A stretch of 14,570 nt of DNA from Planctomycetaceae bacterium (GTDB lineage Bacteria > Planctomycetota > Phycisphaerae > Phycisphaerales > SM1A02), in the NCBI GenBank assembly GCA_002685335.1, contig NYWY01000028.1, positions 1 to 14,570 of the forward strand. The letters run 5' to 3'. The notes beneath the pieces were generated by a model. That model was not told where the DNA came from. It did not search any database and worked only from the letters and a program-made list of their open reading frames with translations. Of this stretch, positions 12,914 to 14,570 are shown piece after piece. The position numbers were made by a program, and so were the translations under genes. Each line of letters starts with the position of its first letter. The first letter of the stretch is position 1.

Positions 12914-12931
12914 GCCAGGAGTCGTTCTCAC

Positions 12932-14422
12932 ATGGTCTCACCTTCAATCCGCTCGACCCCCTGCCTGATGTCGCTGGCCCTCGCCGCCGGTCTGGTCGCG
13001 GGTGTCGCTCAGGCCGGTCCGCCCGCTCCTCGGGAGGTCGACGTTCGACGCGTGGCACCTCGCTCGTTTGAAGTGGGGGAGGACCGCGGCGGTGGAGGCG
13101 TCGCAGGCGGCTGTGACCCCGTCGTGGTCGCGCATACCGCCAGCGATTTCCAGCCCGGTGAATACGTGGCCCAGGGCGGAATCATCGAAGGCGAGATCAT
13201 CGCCACCGCCTACGAACTTCCGGCCGAGGCCTTTCCGATCCGGGTGGATCTGATCGAGACGCTTTTCGCCACCAGTTCGGCGGCGGTCGAGACCACGACG
13301 ATCTGGGCGGTCCATGTCTGGTCGGGGCCGCCGAACAGTGGCCCACCGATGTTCTCCATCACCTCCGACGGCGACATTCTTCCTCATCTGCAGATGCCCC
13401 CGGGGACGAGCGGGGTCAACCTGATCTTCTCGGTGGATCCAAGCGATCCCGATCAGATCTGGGTTCCCGACGATGGCTCGCACACCGTGACCGTGGGCCT
13501 GGAGATCGTTCAGCACAATCAACCGGAATCAAATCCGTGCCTTTCCGCCCCCAGTCCGTTGTTCAATGCGTTCCCCTGCACCGATACCGACGGCCTGCAG
13601 CAATCCAACGGGAACTGGATCTACGTTCAGGACTGCGGGATCTTCGGGTGTCCGGCAGGTTGGAAGCGTTTTTCGGATCTGCTTTCAGTGTGTCGACCCA
13701 GTGGTGACTGGGTGCAGCGATTGACCTGGACTCCGAGCGTTTGTGACAACCTCGGAGCCTGCTGTCTCGGCGGCACGTGTTCCTCCCTCGATGAAACGAC
13801 CTGTCTGGATTCCGGTGGCCTCTGGCAGGGAGCCGGCACGACCTGCTTCGATATCGACTGCAGCGAAACCGCGCCCTGCTGTTTCCAGTCGACCGGCGGA
13901 TGCGTCCAGCTCGATCCCGGCAACTGCCTGCTCGCCGGCGGCGTGCCCGGAGCCATCGGTGAGAACTGCGGCGACGTGATCTGTTTCCCGGAAGGCGCCT
14001 GTTGCCTGCCGGATGGGTCGTGCGTCGATGGTCTGTCCCCCGAGGACTGTGAAGCCTTGTCCGGTCTGTTCCAGGGAGATGGCACCGAGTGTCTCGGTAC
14101 CGACTGCCCCGAGCCGACCGGCGCGGCCTGCTTCGCCGATGGATTCTGTCTCACCCTGACCGCCGGCGAGGCGGAACAGGCGGGGGCGAACTGGAGGGGG
14201 CCCGGCACCACGTGTGAGGACCTGGACGGCGATGGCATCGCGGATGCGTGCGAGTCACCCGGGATCCCCGGTGATTTCGACGGTGACTCGGATGTCGATG
14301 GTGTCGATCTCGGGCTGTTTCTGCTCGGCTGGGGCACTCCGGGTCCCACGGATCTCAACGGCGACGACACCACCGACGGGGTCGATCTCGGGCTCTTCTT
14401 CGCGAGTTGGACCGGCGGCTGA
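12932..14422 (+). CDS. secreted Cys-rich repeat protein with C-terminal dockerin-like domain
   Basis: A 496-residue exported protein. Residues 1-28 form a Sec signal peptide (short basic start, hydrophobic LMSLALAAGLVAGVAQA, cleavage AQA|G). Residues 29-270 are an unrecognised region with beta-rich stretches (TTTIWAVHVWSG, HTVTVGLEIVQ) and scattered Cys. Four Cys-rich units start at 275, 314, 355 and 397, each opening like GACCL or GAACF and spaced 39-42 residues; the paired Cys probably form disulfides. The C-terminus (447-496) has two calcium-loop repeats, GDFDGDSDVDGVDLGLF and DLNGDDTTDGVDLGLF, typical of dockerin-like ends of planctomycete exported proteins. AGGAG at 12917-12921 and the signal peptide fix the start at 12932 despite an open frame upstream. 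The function is unknown; cell-surface or matrix attachment is an inference. Confidence 0.9.
   Translation: MVSPSIRSTPCLMSLALAAGLVAGVAQAGPPAPREVDVRRVAPRSFEVGEDRGGGGVAGGCDPVVVAHTASDFQPGEYVAQGGIIEGEIIATAYELPAEAFPIRVDLIETLFATSSAAVETTTIWAVHVWSGPPNSGPPMFSITSDGDILPHLQMPPGTSGVNLIFSVDPSDPDQIWVPDDGSHTVTVGLEIVQHNQPESNPCLSAPSPLFNAFPCTDTDGLQQSNGNWIYVQDCGIFGCPAGWKRFSDLLSVCRPSGDWVQRLTWTPSVCDNLGACCLGGTCSSLDETTCLDSGGLWQGAGTTCFDIDCSETAPCCFQSTGGCVQLDPGNCLLAGGVPGAIGENCGDVICFPEGACCLPDGSCVDGLSPEDCEALSGLFQGDGTECLGTDCPEPTGAACFADGFCLTLTAGEAEQAGANWRGPGTTCEDLDGDGIADACESPGIPGDFDGDSDVDGVDLGLFLLGWGTPGPTDLNGDDTTDGVDLGLFFASWTGG
13754..14268 (+). repeat. four tandem Cys-rich protein repeats of about 40 residues
   Basis: The units begin at 13754, 13871, 13994 and 14120 within the secreted protein gene. 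The pattern is G-A-C-C-x-x-x-x-x-C ... C-L-x-x-x-G-G-x-x-x-G-x-G-x-x-C-x-x-x-x-C. Units 1 to 3 are close to each other. Unit 4 replaces the CC pair with AC and runs into a DGDGIADAC segment that resembles a thrombospondin-3-type calcium motif. The DNA copies have diverged, so the repeat is at protein level rather than a recent duplication. Confidence 0.75.
14270..14417 (+). repeat. paired dockerin-like calcium-binding repeats
   Basis: Two copies of a D-x-(D/N)-G-D-x-x-x-D-G-V-D-L-G-L-F-x-x-x-W unit encode the end of the secreted protein. The Asp/Asn positions match an EF-hand-like calcium loop followed by a short helix, as in type I dockerins. A 14-bp identical DNA stretch, GTCGATCTCGGGCT, occurs at 14303-14316 and 14381-14394. 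The protein stops two residues after the second unit (WTGG). Confidence 0.75.
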
Positions 14423-14443
14423 GCGAATCCGGTCATGAGGGTC

Positions 14444-14472
14444 TCGCCAATTCGGTGGGAAGCCACTAGAAT
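14444..14472 (+). promoter_or_regulatory. candidate promoter of the tRNA-Ser gene
   Basis: TCGCCA (14444-14449, 4 of 6 to the -35 consensus) and TAGAAT (14467-14472, 5 of 6 to the -10) are separated by 17 bp. Transcription would begin near 14479, some 9 nt before the mature tRNA. The match is reasonable but the -35 is weak. Confidence 0.45.
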
Positions 14473-14487
14473 CCACGACCCCAAACG

Positions 14488-14570
14488 GGAGAGGTGGCGG
14501 AGCGGTTGAACGCGCCGGTCTCGAAAACCGGTATGGCCTCCGGGTCATCGTGGGTTCGAATCCCACCCTC
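14488..14570 (+). tRNA. tRNA-Ser (anticodon CGA), 3' end cut by the window edge
   Basis: The acceptor strand GGAGAGG (14488-14494) is followed by U8 and a D-arm with AGCGGTTGAA. The anticodon stem is CCGGT/ACCGG (14515-14519 and 14527-14531) with loop CTCGAAA and anticodon CGA at 14522-14524. A long variable arm (class II, as in tRNA-Ser) precedes the T-arm GTGGG-TTCGAAT-CCCAC (14550-14566). The last four bases CCTC begin the 3' acceptor strand and pair with the 5' end. The final acceptor bases, the discriminator and any CCA lie outside the window. Confidence 0.95.

Larger units (their letters stand above)
12622..12931 (+). other. 310-bp non-coding region before the secreted protein gene
   Basis: There is no convincing gene. 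The frame of the downstream protein is open back to 12593, but the sequence there is unlike a signal peptide or a conserved protein. In order it holds a pyrimidine-rich, relatively AT-rich tract (12650-12679), five GGCTT-containing G-rich units (12671-12734), a possible -10 hexamer TATAAC at 12761-12766 without a good -35, a weaker TACACT at 12812-12817, an inverted repeat GGCCCC/GGGGCT around 12843-12862, and a hairpin at 12897-12913. AGGAG at 12917-12921 is the ribosome-binding site for 12932. No clear intrinsic terminator for coaC is seen. Confidence 0.5.

Noticed and set aside
12593..12931. N-terminal extension of the secreted protein back into the coaC end
   Set aside because: The signal peptide and AGGAG site place the start at 12932. 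The extension overlaps coaC and does not resemble a leader or domain.
13627..14484. 285-codon minus-strand open frame over the Cys-rich repeats
   Set aside because: Ser/Pro/Gln-rich shadow of the repeats; no family resemblance and it runs towards the tRNA gene.

Overview
The window looks like chromosomal DNA of a high-GC planctomycete, most likely of the class Phycisphaerae. The main reason is the secreted protein at 12932-14422. It combines Cys-rich units opening with GACC-type motifs and a C-terminal pair of dockerin-like Ca-binding repeats (DGVDLGLF...W), an arrangement I associate from memory with Phycisphaerae. The other genes are ordinary bacterial housekeeping genes. I see no insertion sequence, phage gene, CRISPR array or anomalous base composition.

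Region 1 (3-9030, + strand) is one long, tightly packed operon: the end of an HflK-like SPFH protein, an HflC-like SPFH protein, a third and larger SPFH protein, an ABC ATPase, an ABC-2 type permease with a large extracytoplasmic insert, a 735-residue membrane-anchored Trp/Tyr-rich protein, and a fumarylacetoacetate hydrolase (FAH) family enzyme. Every junction is a start/stop overlap (ATGA, GTGA or TGATG) if two very small ORFs are counted, 230-289 (19 aa) and 6060-6170 (36 aa). These fill the operon's only two gaps exactly. The likely theme is an SPFH membrane scaffold built around an ABC exporter. Substrate and purpose are unknown.

Region 2 (9021-11507, - strand) reads ClC channel with CBS domains, then rnpA, then yidD. 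It converges on the FAH gene with a 10-bp overlap of coding ends. The usual neighbours rpmH and yidC are absent from their customary places.

Region 3 (11757-12621, + strand) holds rpoZ (RNA polymerase omega) followed by a stand-alone CoaC (phosphopantothenoylcysteine decarboxylase) without the CoaB half. It is divergent from the ClC operon.

Region 4 (12622-14570, + strand) opens with a 310-bp non-coding stretch containing a pyrimidine-rich tract, a five-run G-quadruplex motif and a hairpin beside a good ribosome-binding site. The secreted Cys-rich, dockerin-like protein follows. The window ends inside a tRNA-Ser(CGA) gene.
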